64,000 nt of DNA. Source: JACCTU01 sp963788055. GTDB taxonomy: Bacteria > Actinomycetota > Thermoleophilia > Gaiellales > Gaiellaceae. Positions 40,175 through 48,037 of this stretch are shown piece by piece; position 1 is the first letter of the stretch, and the number at the start of each line of letters is the position of its first letter. The notes under the pieces were generated by a model. That model ran no database searches. It was not told where the DNA came from and saw nothing but the letters and a program-made list of their open reading frames with translations. The stretch lies in contig CAWBFA010000002.1 in NCBI GenBank assembly GCA_963788055.1, positions 496,001 to 560,000 on the forward strand. The letters run 5' to 3'. Made by a program: the position numbers and the translations under genes.

Positions 40175-43096
40175 TCAGCCCGCCACGAGGAGGTGCGTAC
40201 GATCGGAGTGCGGCAAGCCCGCCGCTGCATCGCTTTTCGGGTGAATTGCTACGCCGCGGCCGCCGGCTTCGGCCTTCGCCGGCAGCACGTTGCGCAGGAA
40301 CTGGCCCGTGAAGCTCTCCGGCACCTCGGCGATCTGCTCCGGCGTACCTGTTGCGACCAGCTCGCCGCCGGCCTCGCCGCCCTCGGGTCCGAGGTCGACG
40401 ATCCAGTCGGCTTGCTTGATCACGTCGAGGTTGTGCTCGATCACGAGCACGGTGTTGCCGCTGTCGACCAGCCGTTGCAGCACCTCGAGCAGCTTCTCGA
40501 TGTCTGCGAAATGCAGTCCCGTCGTCGGCTCGTCGAGGATGTAGAGGGTTCGGCCGGTCGCGATCTTGCTCAGCTCGGACGCCAGCTTGACGCGCTGCGC
40601 CTCACCACCGGACAGCGTCGTCGCAGGCTGCCCCAGCTTGATGTAGTCGAGCCCGACGTCGTGCAGTGTCTGGAGACGCCTGCGCAGCTTCGGAATCTTC
40701 GCGAAGAACTGGAGCGCTTCCTCGACCGACATCTCGAGCACGTCGGCGATCGACTTGCCCTTGAAGCGCACCTCGAGCGTCTCTCGGTTGTAGCGCGCGC
40801 CCTTGCACGTCTCGCACGGCACGTAGACGTCAGGCAAGAAGTGCATCTCGATCTTGATCTGTCCGTCGCCCTTACACGTCTCACAGCGGCCGCCGCGAAC
40901 GTTGAACGAGAAACGGCCCGGCTTGTAACCGCGCACCTTCGACTCGGGCGTGAGCGAGTAGAGCTCGCGGATGTGGTCGAACAGCTTCGTGTATGTGGCA
41001 GGGTTCGAGCGCGGCGTCCGGCCGATCGGCGACTGGTCGATGTCGATCACCTTGTCGAACGCCTCGATCCCTTCGACCCCCGCGTGCTCGCCGGGCTTCG
41101 TTCGCACACGGTGGAGGCGGTTCGCGAGCGCCTTGTGGACGATCTCGTTCACGAGCGTCGACTTGCCGGAGCCCGAAACGCCCGTGACGGTGACGAACTT
41201 GCCCACCGGAAACTCGACGTCGATTCCCTTCAGGTTGTGCTGGCTCGCGCCGAGCACTCGGAACGAGCCGTGATCCTCCGTGCGTCGCTCCGGGATCGCG
41301 ATCCGACGCTTGCCCGAGAGGAACTGGCCCGTGATCGACTCCTTGTTCTTCTCGACCCGGGCCGCGGTTCCCTCGGCGACGACGTACCCGCCGTGCTCGC
41401 CCGCGCCTGGCCCCATGTCGACGAGCCAGTCTGCGTTCCGCATCATCTGCTCGTCGTGCTCGACCACGAGCACCGTGTTGCCGAGGTCGCGCAGGCGCTC
41501 GAGCGTTCCGATCAGCTTGTCGTTGTCGCGCTGGTGCAGCCCGATCGACGGCTCGTCGAGGATGTAGAGCACGCCAACGAGCTGCGAGCCGATCTGAGTC
41601 GCGAGCCGGAGCCGCTGCGCCTCGCCGCCGGAGAGCGTCGCTGCGGCGCGGTCGAGCTGGAGGTAGCCGACACCCACGTCGTCGAGGAACGTGAGTCGAG
41701 CGCGGATCTCCTTCAGGATCCGCTCGCCGATGAGCCGCTCGGTGTCGGTGAGCTTGAGCTCCTCGACGAACTGGATCGCGCGCGTCACGGACATCCTCGA
41801 GAACTCATGGATGTTCAGGTCGCCCACCGTGACCGCGAGCACCTCCGGCTTCAGCCTCGCGCCCTTGCAGACCGGGCATGGGCGGAACGACATGTACTCC
41901 TCGATCCGCTCGCGCTGCGTCGAGCTGTCGGTCTCGCGATAGCGGCGCTGGAGGCTCGAGACGATCCCCTCCCACGCGAGCATGTACGCGCGGCGGCGCC
42001 CCATCCGGTTTCGGTACGTGACGTAGACCTTTTCGCCGTCCGTGCCGTAGAGGAAGAGGCTCTGCTGCTCCTCGGTCAGGTCCTGCCACGGCGTGTCGAG
42101 GTCGAGCTCCCACTTGTCGGCGACCGCCTGGATCACCGATTCGTAGAAGCTCGAGTTGCCCACCGCCCACGGGACGAGCGCGCCTTCGCCAATCGAGAGC
42201 GTCGGGTCGGGGACGACGAGGTCCGGGTCGATCTCCTGCTGCGCCCCAAGCCCCGTGCACCTCGGGCAGGCGCCGTGCGGCGAGTTGAACGAGAAGATGC
42301 GCGGCTCGAGCTCCGGGAGTGAGACGCCGTGCTCGGGGCACGCGAAGTTCTCGGAGAAGAGCATCGACTCACCGGTGTCGACCAGATCGATGCCGATCAG
42401 TCCCTCGGCGAGTTGGGCGGCGGTCTCGATCGACTGCGCAAGGCGAAGGCGGAGATCCGGCTTCATCACGAGCCGGTCGACGACGACCTCGATCGTGTGC
42501 TTGAACTTCTTGTCGAGGACGATCTCCTCCTCGAGCTCGTGCAGCACTCCGTCCACCTTCACGCGCGTGAAGCCCTCGCGGCGGAGCTCCTCGAAGACGT
42601 CCTTGTATTCACCCTTGCGGTCGCGGACGACCGGCGCGTTGACGGTGAACCTTGTGCCCTCCGGGAGCTGCAGCACCTGGTCGACGATCGCGTCGAGGCT
42701 CTGGCCGGCGATCGGGCGGCCGCAGATCGGGCAGTGGGGACGGCCGATCCGGGCGTAGAGCAGGCGTAGGTAGTCGTAGATCTCGGTCACGGTGCCGACC
42801 GTCGAGCGCGGGTTCCGGCTCGTCGTCTTCTGGTCGATCGAGATCGCCGGGCTGAGGCCGTCGATCGACTCGACGTCGGGCTTCTCCATCATCTGGAGGA
42901 ACTGCCGTGCGTAGGCGCTCAGGCTCTCGACGTAGCGGCGCTGGCCCTCAGCGTAAATCGTGTCGAAGGCCAAGCTGGACTTGCCCGAGCCGGACAGCCC
43001 GGTGATGCAGACGAGCTTGTTCCGGGGGAGCCGGACGGTGATGTCCTTGAGGTTGTGCTCCTTCGCACCGTGAACGACGAGCTGGTCCTGGGCCAT
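40175..43096 (-). CDS. uvrA: Excinuclease ABC subunit A
   Basis: 973-residue DNA damage sensor of nucleotide excision repair. Two ABC modules are complete: Walker A GLSGSGKSSLAFDTIYAEGQ near residue 33 and GVSGSGKSTLVNEIVHKAL near residue 640; signatures LSGGEAQRLRLATQIGS and LSGGEAQRVKLASELSK; zinc-finger Cys pairs in CPICGRP, CPRCTGLG, CETCKGDG and CETCKGAR. The last 30 residues after FLRNVLPAKAEAG are not conserved-looking. ATG start lies 9 nt after TAGACT with an SOS box above it. Forms UvrA2B2 with UvrB encoded 2.3 kb away. Confidence 0.96.
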   Translation of the reverse strand: MAQDQLVVHGAKEHNLKDITVRLPRNKLVCITGLSGSGKSSLAFDTIYAEGQRRYVESLSAYARQFLQMMEKPDVESIDGLSPAISIDQKTTSRNPRSTVGTVTEIYDYLRLLYARIGRPHCPICGRPIAGQSLDAIVDQVLQLPEGTRFTVNAPVVRDRKGEYKDVFEELRREGFTRVKVDGVLHELEEEIVLDKKFKHTIEVVVDRLVMKPDLRLRLAQSIETAAQLAEGLIGIDLVDTGESMLFSENFACPEHGVSLPELEPRIFSFNSPHGACPRCTGLGAQQEIDPDLVVPDPTLSIGEGALVPWAVGNSSFYESVIQAVADKWELDLDTPWQDLTEEQQSLFLYGTDGEKVYVTYRNRMGRRRAYMLAWEGIVSSLQRRYRETDSSTQRERIEEYMSFRPCPVCKGARLKPEVLAVTVGDLNIHEFSRMSVTRAIQFVEELKLTDTERLIGERILKEIRARLTFLDDVGVGYLQLDRAAATLSGGEAQRLRLATQIGSQLVGVLYILDEPSIGLHQRDNDKLIGTLERLRDLGNTVLVVEHDEQMMRNADWLVDMGPGAGEHGGYVVAEGTAARVEKNKESITGQFLSGKRRIAIPERRTEDHGSFRVLGASQHNLKGIDVEFPVGKFVTVTGVSGSGKSTLVNEIVHKALANRLHRVRTKPGEHAGVEGIEAFDKVIDIDQSPIGRTPRSNPATYTKLFDHIRELYSLTPESKVRGYKPGRFSFNVRGGRCETCKGDGQIKIEMHFLPDVYVPCETCKGARYNRETLEVRFKGKSIADVLEMSVEEALQFFAKIPKLRRRLQTLHDVGLDYIKLGQPATTLSGGEAQRVKLASELSKIATGRTLYILDEPTTGLHFADIEKLLEVLQRLVDSGNTVLVIEHNLDVIKQADWIVDLGPEGGEAGGELVATGTPEQIAEVPESFTGQFLRNVLPAKAEAGGRGVAIHPKSDAAAGLPHSDRTHLLVAG

Positions 43097-43105
43097 AACC
43101 GGCCC

Positions 43106-43111
43106 AGTCTA
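43106..43111 (-). promoter_or_regulatory. -10 box for uvrA
   Basis: TAGACT on the minus strand ends 9 nt before the uvrA ATG at 43096. The LexA box lies 18 bp further upstream, over the expected -35 position. Confidence 0.5.
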
Positions 43112-43129
43112 GCGAGGCAGGTCGGACGG

Positions 43130-43141
43130 GAACAGGTGTTC
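43130..43141 (-). promoter_or_regulatory. LexA (SOS) box upstream of uvrA
   Basis: GAACAGGTGTTC is a perfect match to the GAAC-N4-GTTC operator of Gram-positive and actinobacterial LexA. It overlaps the predicted -35 region of uvrA, so LexA bound there should block transcription until DNA damage. Confidence 0.75.
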
Positions 43142-43155
43142 GCTTTTTGTAACTT

Positions 43156-43238
43156 CCGGGGTCAGACCCCGGTTCTCAAGAGGCCCTGCACACTGGCAGG
43201 ATCCGGTCTCGCGCTGAGCTTGCCGGGGTCAGACCCCG
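43156..43238. repeat. Pair of REP-like palindromes
   Basis: CCGGGGTCAGACCCCGG (43156-43172) and CCGGGGTCAGACCCCG (43223-43238) are two near-identical GC-rich palindromes in the same orientation, 50 bp apart, in the uvrA/PH-domain intergenic gap. They have the look of REP/MITE-type repeats or a double terminator. No RAYT transposase gene is in the window. Confidence 0.6.
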
Positions 43239-43256
43239 TTGGGTTTTGTCCCCAGG

Positions 43257-43679
43257 TCAGGCGCCCAGGCGTCCGACGAGTGTGCCGACCCGACGCGGCT
43301 GCGGGACGAACGGGATCTCCAGGTCACCCGCGGCCAGGGTGCCGTAGCCGAGCAGCCGGCCGAGCAGGCTCTGCTCGATCTCGATCGTCGCGACCCGGTC
43401 GAGCCGAATCGCTGCCGCCCGCCGCCGGAGCGTTCCGTGGACGACGAAGAGCCTCTCGGTCGTGAGGACGACCCGCGTGCGCTCCCAGCGCCAGACCGAA
43501 AGCCCGGCGCCGAGCGCGCCGAGGCCGATCAGCGGCGGCCCCGCCAGCATCACCGGCCAGCCGAGGACGAAGCAGACGAACCCGCCCAGTCCGAGCGTGA
43601 GCCCGCGCGCGAGCGGCCGCGCGAGGACGACCGCGTGGCGGCGCGACTCCCAACAGGTGTCCTCATCGGCCCGCCACAC
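43257..43679 (-). CDS. PH-domain (bPH2-like) membrane protein
   Basis: 140-residue protein with two hydrophobic segments (LTLGLGGFVCFVLGWPVMLA and the following GPPLIGLGALGAGL) then a bacterial PH-like domain: TRVVLTTERLFVVHGTLRRR and LDRVATIEIEQSLLGRLLGY are the typical strand pattern. Function unknown; such proteins sit in the cytoplasmic membrane. GTG start. It lies 45 nt downstream of the small membrane protein gene and may share its transcript. Confidence 0.75.
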   Translation of the reverse strand: MWRADEDTCWESRRHAVVLARPLARGLTLGLGGFVCFVLGWPVMLAGPPLIGLGALGAGLSVWRWERTRVVLTTERLFVVHGTLRRRAAAIRLDRVATIEIEQSLLGRLLGYGTLAAGDLEIPFVPQPRRVGTLVGRLGA

Positions 43680-43724
43680 GTGGACCGTGGTCCTTCTGGA
43701 GGGGTTTTTCGTTTCCTGCGGCCG

Positions 43725-43961
43725 CTACGCCCGGCGCCAGCGGCCGAAGATCAGGCCGCCGAGGGTGAAGCCGAGGCCGAACGTGCCGAGGGCGAAGGCC
43801 CCGATCGCCAGCGACTTGCGCGCAGCCGAGAGGCGCTGCCAGCGGCCGAGCACCTCTTTCTCCTCGGCGGTCAGCGGCTCGCCGCGGCGCTGCTTGCGCA
43901 TGGCACCGCCCGCGCGAAGGCCCAGGTAGAGGTCGTCGAAGACTTCGGGCGACTCGTTCAC
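43725..43961 (-). CDS. Small membrane protein of unknown function
   Basis: 78-residue protein. Residues 1-45 are hydrophilic (GGAMRKQRRGEPLTAEEKEV), followed by a helix AIGAFALGTFGLGFTLGGLI and a basic end FGRWRRA. GTG at 43961 sits 8 nt after TACAGT (43970-43975). Divergent from the metallophosphoesterase. Family not recognised. Confidence 0.6.
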   Translation of the reverse strand: MNESPEVFDDLYLGLRAGGAMRKQRRGEPLTAEEKEVLGRWQRLSAARKSLAIGAFALGTFGLGFTLGGLIFGRWRRA

Positions 43962-43969
43962 TCTAGGTC

Positions 43970-43981
43970 ACTGTATAGCCT
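43970..43981. promoter_or_regulatory. Overlapping divergent -10 region
   Basis: Minus strand TACAGT (43970-43975) ends 8 nt before GTG 43961. On the plus strand TAGCCT (43976-43981, within TATAGCCT) ends 12 nt before the metallophosphoesterase ATG. The 32-bp gap leaves no room for separate promoters. Confidence 0.35.
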
Positions 43982-43993
43982 GCTCCGGCCGAC

Positions 43994-44815
43994 ATGACAC
44001 GGATCCTCCACGTCTCCGACCTCCACTTCGGCACGCGCGAGGAGCCGGCGCTCGAGCGCGCGCTGGCTGCCCTGCAGGAGCGTGTCCGCCCTGAACTCGT
44101 CGTCGCCAGCGGCGATCTGACGCACCGCGGACGCCGGGACCAGCACGAGCGGGCGGCGGGCTTTCTGCGCTCGTTCGGCCCCCCGGTGCTCGCGATCCCG
44201 GGAAACCACGACATCCCGTACACCTTCCCGGGGCGCTTCACCGGGCCGTGGCGGGAGTTCGAGCGACTCTGGGGGACGACCGAGCCGACCTACAGCTCCG
44301 ATGGGCTCTTCGTGCTCGGCCTGAACTCGGTCCAGCCGTGGCGCCATCAGAGCGGCGCGCTCGGCCGGGAGCACCTGCGCCGTGCCTGCGAGACCTTGAC
44401 CGCGGCGCCGGAGGGCTCCTTCAAGATCGTCGCACTCCACCACCACCTGCTCGGCGCGCCGTGGCGCTCCACGAAGAAGCCCGTCGCCGAGCGCAACCGC
44501 GTCCTCGCAACGCTCGTCGACTCCGGCGCCGAGCTGATCCTCGCGGGCCACATCCACCAGGCGGCCGTCAGCGAACGCCGCGAGTTCGAGGTGGCAGAGG
44601 GCGACGTGCGTGCGGTCGTCGTCTCGATCGCCCCCGGGCTCGGACAACCCCGGCCGCATCGTCGAGGAGAGGCGCGCGGTCTCCACGTCTACGACATCGG
44701 TGCGGACTCGCTGACCATCCACACATACATCTGGCGCGTGGACGACTGGGGGCTCACGGCGGTGCGGCGGTTTCCGCGCGGCCGTGAGCCCCTCGCAGTC
44801 GACCCGGTTTCCTAG
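43994..44815 (+). CDS. Calcineurin-like metallophosphoesterase
   Basis: 273-residue phosphoesterase of the CpdA/3',5'-cyclic-nucleotide phosphodiesterase type. All metal motifs are present: ILHVSDLHFG (DXH), VVASGDLTHRGR (GDXXXXG), AIPGNHDIPYTF (GNHD), ALHHHLLGAPW and ILAGHIHQAAVS (GHXH). No signal peptide, so cytoplasmic. ATG at 43994. It overlaps the convergent GlsB gene by 4 bases. Real substrate could be cAMP, another cyclic nucleotide or a phospho-lipid. Confidence 0.88.
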   Translation: MTRILHVSDLHFGTREEPALERALAALQERVRPELVVASGDLTHRGRRDQHERAAGFLRSFGPPVLAIPGNHDIPYTFPGRFTGPWREFERLWGTTEPTYSSDGLFVLGLNSVQPWRHQSGALGREHLRRACETLTAAPEGSFKIVALHHHLLGAPWRSTKKPVAERNRVLATLVDSGAELILAGHIHQAAVSERREFEVAEGDVRAVVVSIAPGLGQPRPHRRGEARGLHVYDIGADSLTIHTYIWRVDDWGLTAVRRFPRGREPLAVDPVS

Positions 44816-45057
44816 GGTGCCGTGACGGTGGTGCCGCGGTCTCCCCACACGCGTCCGACGATCGCGACGAGGATGATTGCGACGATCACGCCGATAATGA
44901 ATCGCAGCGCGCCGTCGAAGATCAGCCCGGCGACGACAAGCGACGCGATCCCGAGGAGGATCGTCACGATCAACCCCATCGGGTCACGGCCGGGGCTGAA
45001 GAACCGGCCGAGTGCTCCGACGATCGCGCCCACGATAATGAGCCATATCCATTCCAT
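44812..45057 (-). CDS. GlsB/YeaQ/YmgE-family small membrane protein
   Basis: 81-residue protein with three hydrophobic helices: MEWIWLIIVGAIVGALGRFF, DPMGLIVTILLGIASLVVAG and RFIIGVIVAIILVAIVGRVW. The Gly-rich first helix and PGRDPMG loop match the transglycosylase-associated / GlsB family, linked to general stress. ATG start. A second family member lies 33 bp upstream. Confidence 0.82.
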   Translation of the reverse strand: MEWIWLIIVGAIVGALGRFFSPGRDPMGLIVTILLGIASLVVAGLIFDGALRFIIGVIVAIILVAIVGRVWGDRGTTVTAP

Positions 45058-45090
45058 GCTGCTGAGATTCCCCAGCGGTGCGACGCGAAA

Positions 45091-45375
45091 CTACGGGCGA
45101 CGCGCGCCGGGGCCTGTAATCCCACGGTTCTGGAAGACTCGGCGGTAGCCGATCAGGAGGAGCACGGCTCCGACCAGGGAGAGCAGAAAGATCCCGCCGC
45201 TCCCCCCGACGTCGAACAGACCGGCGATCAGCCCGCCGAGGAAGGACCCGAGAATGCCGAGGGCGATCGTCCACCAGATGGACATCGGATCCGGCCCCGG
45301 AACGGCCAGCCGCGCGAGGCCGCCGACGATCAGCCCGCTCAGGACGACGATGAGGAGGAAGACGATCAGGGACAT
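45091..45375 (-). CDS. GlsB/YeaQ/YmgE-family small membrane protein (second copy)
   Basis: 94-residue paralogue: LIVFLLIVVLSGLIVGGLAR, the PGPDPMSIWWTIALGILGSF loop and helix, and IFLLSLVGAVLLLIGYRRVF. The PGPDPM segment aligns with PGRDPM of the neighbour, indicating tandem duplication. It follows the uvrB stop by 10 bases on the same strand and could be read from the uvrB transcript. Role in envelope stress is family inference. Confidence 0.82.
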   Translation of the reverse strand: MSLIVFLLIVVLSGLIVGGLARLAVPGPDPMSIWWTIALGILGSFLGGLIAGLFDVGGSGGIFLLSLVGAVLLLIGYRRVFQNRGITGPGARRP

Positions 45376-45385
45376 CGCGCGGTGC

Positions 45386-47404
45386 CTAGGCCGACGCCGC
45401 CGACGGCGACGGCTCGGCGGCGAGTAGCTCGCGGCGGAGCGACTTGATCTCGTCGCGGAGCTTGGCCGCGTACTCGAAGCGCAGCTCCTCCGCCGCCGCG
45501 AACATCTCCTCCTCGAGCGTGATCACGAGCCGATGGAGCTCGTCGGGCGACAGGCCCTCGACTTTCTGTTGGCCGCGGCGGCGCCGGCCGGGCACGGTCG
45601 GAGACTCGAGCGTGAGGAACTCGGCGATGTCGGAGACGCCCTTGACGATCGACTCCGGCGTGATGCCGTGCTCCTCGTTGTACGCGAGCTGGACTGCGCG
45701 CCGCCGGTTGGTCTCCTCGAGCGCATGCTTGATCGCCTCGGTCATCTTGTCCGCGTACATCAAGACCTTGCCGTTCACGTTGCGGGCCGCGCGGCCGATC
45801 GTCTGGATCAATGCCGTCTGGCCGCGCAGGAAACCCTCCTTGTCCGCGTCGAGGATCGCCACGAGCGAGACCTCCGGCAGATCGAGCCCTTCGCGCAGCA
45901 GGTTCACGCCGACCAGCACGTCGTACTCCCCGAGACGCAGCTCGCGGATGATCTGAATCCGCTCGAGCGTGTCGATCTCGGAATGCAGGTAGCGCGCCTT
46001 GACGCCCGACTCGAGCAGGTAGTCCGTCAAGTCCTCCGACATCTTCTTCGTCAGCGTCGTGACGAGCACGCGCTCGCCGGCCTGTTCTCGGCGGCGGATC
46101 TCGTTCAGCAGGTCGTCGATCTGGTTCGTCGTCGCGCGAAGCTCGACCTCGGGGTCGACGATCCCCGTCGGGCGGATCAGCTGCTCCGCGACCTTTGTCG
46201 AGTGCCGGAGCTCGAACGGGCCCGGCGTCGCGGAGACGAACACCATCTGGTGGCCGCGCTCGAGGAATTCGTCGAACCGAAGCGGCCGGTTGTCGAGTGC
46301 GGATGGGAGCCGGAAGCCGTAGTCGACGAGCGTCTGCTTCCGCGAACGGTCGCCCTCGTACATCCCGCCGATCTGTGGGACCGTCTGGTGGGACTCGTCG
46401 ACGAAGATCAGCATGTCCTTCGGGAAGTAATCGAGCAGGGTGAACGGATGCGTGCCGGGGGCGCGGCCCTCGAGGATCCGCGAGTAGTTTTCGATCCCCG
46501 AGCAGAATCCGAGCTCCTTCATCATCTCGAGGTCGTACTCGGTGCGCTGCCGCAGCCGGTGTGCCTCCAGCATCTTCCCTTCCCCCTCGAGGGCCTTGAG
46601 CCGCTCCTCGAGCTCGTGCCGGATGTCGACGACGGCCCGCTCGATCGTCGGGCGCGACGTGACGTACTCGGTCGCCGGCCAGATCGCGATGTTGTCGAGC
46701 TTCGCGAGCACTTCGCCCGTCAGCGGATCGAAGTGCGTGACCGCCTCGACCTCGTCGCCGAAGAACGAGATCCGGTAGGCGGTCTCCTGGTTCGCCGGCT
46801 GAATCTCGAGCACGTCGCCCTTCACGCGGAAGCGCCCGCGCCCGAGCACGGCGTCGTTACGCGCGTACATCGAGTCGACCAGCTTGCGCAGGACGACGTC
46901 GCGGTCGTGCTCCTCCCCCACTTCGAGGATCAGCACACGCTCACGCCACTCCTCCGGTGAGCCGAGGCCGTAGATGCACGAGACCGAAGCGACGACGATC
47001 ACGTCCTTGCGGGTGAACAGCGAGGATGTGGCCGCGAGGCGAAGCCGCGCGATGTCGTCGTTCTGCGAGGAGTCCTTCTCGATGTAGAGGTCGGCCTGCG
47101 GAACGTACGCCTCGGGCTGGTAGTAGTCGTAGTACGAGACGAAGTATTCGACCGCGTTGGTCGGGAAGAACTCGCGGAACTCGTTGCAGAGCTGCGCCGC
47201 CAGCGTCTTGTTGTGCGCGATCACGAGAGTCGGCTTCTGGACCTCCTCCACGATCCACGCCATCGTGGCCGTCTTGCCCGTGCCGGTCGCGCCCAACATC
47301 GTCTGGTAGCGCTCCCCGGCCCGAACGCCCTCGGCGAGCTCGGCGATCGCGCGGGGCTGGTCGCCCGTGGGCTGGTACGCGGCTGCTGTCTTGAACGGCG
47401 GCAC
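45386..47404 (-). CDS. uvrB: Excinuclease ABC subunit B
   Basis: 672-residue helicase-like repair protein. Walker A MLGATGTGKTATMAW near residue 40, the beta-hairpin YFVSYYDYYQPEAYVPQADL, DESHQTVPQIGGMYEGDRSR, motif VI IQTIGRAARNVNGKVLMYAD, and a C-terminal UVR domain (LRFEYAAKLRDEIKSLRREL) for UvrC. GTG at 47404 is chosen because TACCCT ends 6 nt before it; an in-frame TTG at 47419 would add five residues. I found no SOS box upstream, unlike uvrA. Confidence 0.95.
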   Translation of the reverse strand: MPPFKTAAAYQPTGDQPRAIAELAEGVRAGERYQTMLGATGTGKTATMAWIVEEVQKPTLVIAHNKTLAAQLCNEFREFFPTNAVEYFVSYYDYYQPEAYVPQADLYIEKDSSQNDDIARLRLAATSSLFTRKDVIVVASVSCIYGLGSPEEWRERVLILEVGEEHDRDVVLRKLVDSMYARNDAVLGRGRFRVKGDVLEIQPANQETAYRISFFGDEVEAVTHFDPLTGEVLAKLDNIAIWPATEYVTSRPTIERAVVDIRHELEERLKALEGEGKMLEAHRLRQRTEYDLEMMKELGFCSGIENYSRILEGRAPGTHPFTLLDYFPKDMLIFVDESHQTVPQIGGMYEGDRSRKQTLVDYGFRLPSALDNRPLRFDEFLERGHQMVFVSATPGPFELRHSTKVAEQLIRPTGIVDPEVELRATTNQIDDLLNEIRRREQAGERVLVTTLTKKMSEDLTDYLLESGVKARYLHSEIDTLERIQIIRELRLGEYDVLVGVNLLREGLDLPEVSLVAILDADKEGFLRGQTALIQTIGRAARNVNGKVLMYADKMTEAIKHALEETNRRRAVQLAYNEEHGITPESIVKGVSDIAEFLTLESPTVPGRRRRGQQKVEGLSPDELHRLVITLEEEMFAAAEELRFEYAAKLRDEIKSLRRELLAAEPSPSAASA

Positions 47405-47410
47405 CGGGAC

Positions 47411-47416
47411 AGGGTA
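47411..47416 (-). promoter_or_regulatory. -10 box for uvrB
   Basis: TACCCT on the minus strand ends 6 nt before GTG 47404. It supports the shorter uvrB start. No GAAC-N4-GTTC operator is nearby. Confidence 0.35.
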
Positions 47417-47479
47417 CAAACGCCTGTGCCCTCAACCGTGGGTGGTGTGGGGCCGGGGCGTCCGCGGAACGAGAACGGC

Positions 47480-47943
47480 ATGGAAGATGCCGACCCCCCG
47501 TATGCGTCCTACGCTGCGATCGCGGCGACGTTTCTCGGGGGCCTGCGCTGGCGGCCGCGCTCGCTCGCGCACGCGGGCGGGACCCGCGCGACCTGACCGC
47601 CCTCGACCTCGTCACGCTCGCCGGAGCCACCTTCAAGGCCTCACGTACGATCTCGCGCGACAGGGTCGGCACGTTTTTGCGCGAGCCGTTCGTCGAGGGC
47701 GAGCCGGGCCACGGGCACGAGGAGCCGGCTGGCACGGGCCTGCAGCGCGCGATGGGCGAGCTCGTCACCTGCACGCGCTGCCTCGGGATGTGGGTCGCTG
47801 GGGGCCTCGGTACTGCGCAGGTCGTGACACCGCGCTTCGGCCGGCTCCTCACGTGGACGCTCGCGGCCGGAGCGGCGAACGACTTCCTGCAGACGGCATT
47901 CGTGGCGCTGAACCGCGAGAGCGAAGACCTCGCGGAGCGCTAG
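47480..47943 (+). pseudogene. DUF1360-like membrane protein, one frameshift
   Basis: Frame 1 from ATG 47480 reads MEDADPPYASYAAIAATFLG, then near 47540-47547 a base seems to be missing and the protein resumes as ALAAALARARGRDPRDLTAL, DLVTLAGATFKASRTISRDR and the hallmark ELVTCTRCLGMWVAGG, ending ESEDLAER. Corrected length 154 residues. DUF1360 proteins are sporulation- or envelope-linked membrane proteins of unknown function. The C-terminal piece alone could start at TTG 47677, but the upstream similarity argues for one gene. Confidence 0.7.
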
Positions 47944-48037
47944 CGCTCGCGCGCTTCGGTCTGACGCCTCACAGGTTCGGTTCAAAGCCTCCCGCATCGC
48001 GTCACCGCCCCGCGGGCAGTAGCTGCGCCAAGTGACG

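Noticed and set aside
44812..45375. Transglycosylase activity for the two small membrane proteins
   Set aside because: The historical name 'transglycosylase-associated' does not imply an enzyme; the proteins are three-helix membrane peptides with no catalytic residues.
47417..47480. LexA box upstream of uvrB
   Set aside because: GGAACGAGAAC occurs but the right half GTTC is missing, so it does not meet the GAAC-N4-GTTC rule.
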